Of a stretch of DNA of 5,830 bases, positions 5,175 to 5,830 are shown one piece after another. The notes under the pieces are model-generated. The model was not told the origin of the DNA. It did not search any database and saw nothing but the letters and a program-made list of their open reading frames with translations. The translations under genes were made by a program, and so were the position numbers. The stretch covers positions 1 to 5,830 of the forward strand of contig URTQ01000092.1 of assembly GCA_900550855.1 (NCBI GenBank), read 5' to 3'. The number at the start of each line of letters is the position of its first letter. Position 1 is the first letter of the stretch. This DNA comes from an uncultured Eubacteriales bacterium (GTDB lineage Bacteria > Bacillota > Clostridia > Christensenellales > CAG-917).

Positions 5175-5830
5175 ATGAAATACACTTGCACCAGAAACTC
5201 AAAAATCGAGATTTCGGCAAGCGAGGCTATCGTAAAAGGCATTTCGGATGACGGCGGACTTTTCGTTCCGTCGTCATTCCCGATTTTAAGTCTTGCAGAC
5301 ATCGAAAATCTCATTCCGCTGGACTATCCCGAACGCGCGGCGAAAATCTTGTCTATGTATATGGACGAGTTTTCTTTCGAGGAACTTTTGGGGTATGCCA
5401 AACGCGCCTACAACCGCTTCGACGACGACGCGGTATGTCCTCTCGTCAAGGTCGAGGACGGGCTTTATATGCTCGAACTTTGGCACGGCCCGACTTGCGC
5501 TTTCAAGGATATCGCGCTTACGATTTTGCCGTATCTTCTCACCGCAAGCAAGAAAAAACTCGGCATAAACGAGCAAACTCTCGTGCTTACGGCAACGAGC
5601 GGCGACACGGGAAAAGCCGCGCTCGAAGGCTTTAAGGACGTAGAAGGCACGCACGCCGCGGTGTTTTATCCCGTTAGCGGCGTTAGCGAAATGCAACGCT
5701 TGCAAATGGTCACGCAAGAGGGCGGCAACGTCCACGTTTTCGGCATAAAAGGCAACTTCGACGACGCGCAAGCGGCGGGGGAAAGAGGTTTTAAAGACAA
5801 GGAAACCCCTGTCGCCCCCCAAGCACAAAG
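5175..5830 (+). CDS. thrC: Threonine synthase, 5' part (runs off the window)
   Basis: Threonine synthase converts O-phosphohomoserine to threonine and phosphate with pyridoxal phosphate, the last step of threonine synthesis. The window holds 218 codons of a protein usually about 490 residues long. The N-terminal domain is typical, with MKYTCTRNS, then GISDDGGLFVP at 22-32. The cofactor lysine is Lys111 in WHGPTCAFKD (103-112), and the phosphate-binding loop appears as LTATSGDTGKAA (138-149). GNFDDAQA follows at 193-200. ATG 5175 gives the normal family N-terminus. It has no good Shine-Dalgarno; AAGGCAG at 5154-5160 is too far upstream to be convincing, so translation may depend on coupling with the upstream gene. 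From codon 202 onward the translation departs from the family pattern (AGERGFKD where something like AVKEVFKD is expected). The nucleotides suggest two compensating single-base indels, so the last ~55 bases are unreliable. Confidence 0.93.
   Translation, partial: MKYTCTRNSKIEISASEAIVKGISDDGGLFVPSSFPILSLADIENLIPLDYPERAAKILSMYMDEFSFEELLGYAKRAYNRFDDDAVCPLVKVEDGLYMLELWHGPTCAFKDIALTILPYLLTASKKKLGINEQTLVLTATSGDTGKAALEGFKDVEGTHAAVFYPVSGVSEMQRLQMVTQEGGNVHVFGIKGNFDDAQAAGERGFKDKETPVAPQAQ

Overview
This window looks like chromosomal housekeeping DNA from an anaerobic member of the Bacillota, class Clostridia. It is probably an uncultured gut-type lineage, but the species cannot be read from the sequence. 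The evidence is the gene order DUF1385 – prmC – prfA, a YqhQ/DUF1385 membrane protein, a clostridial-type DRE-TIM synthase, a small P-loop protein of a type common in Clostridia, and strong GGAGG ribosome binding sites. All recognised genes are on the + strand. I see no mobile element, CRISPR array, rRNA or tRNA.

Layout: 1-237 has no recognisable gene but carries inverted repeats, including a nested dyad at 82-130. 238-2130 encodes one 630-residue polypeptide: a complete DUF1385 integral membrane protein (about residues 1-345) fused in frame to a complete PrmC, the methyltransferase that modifies the glutamine of the release-factor GGQ motif (about 355-630). It overlaps by 4 bases (ATGA) with prfA (2127-3212), which encodes release factor 1, the substrate of PrmC. 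Ten bases later, 3223-4623 encodes a 466-residue DRE-TIM acyltransferase. It is most likely a Re-citrate synthase or a relative of homocitrate/isopropylmalate synthase, and it lacks the LeuA regulatory domain.

The 117-base gap at 4624-4740 holds a palindrome and a near-consensus sigma-A promoter (TTGAAA, 17-base spacer, TATAAT) that begins a second transcription unit. That unit contains a 137-residue P-loop protein of unknown role (4741-5154) and, 20 bases on, the 5' part of threonine synthase thrC (5175 to the window edge). The thrC reading degrades over its last ~55 bases in a way that suggests a compensated pair of indels, probably sequencing or assembly error near a contig end.

The first unit couples translation termination (PrmC modifying RF1) to a membrane protein of unknown function and then to a central-metabolism synthase. 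The second pairs an uncharacterised NTPase with amino-acid biosynthesis. The most unusual feature is the physical fusion of the membrane protein to PrmC, which would tether RF1 modification to the membrane. I did not find a convincing novel defence or mobile system here.
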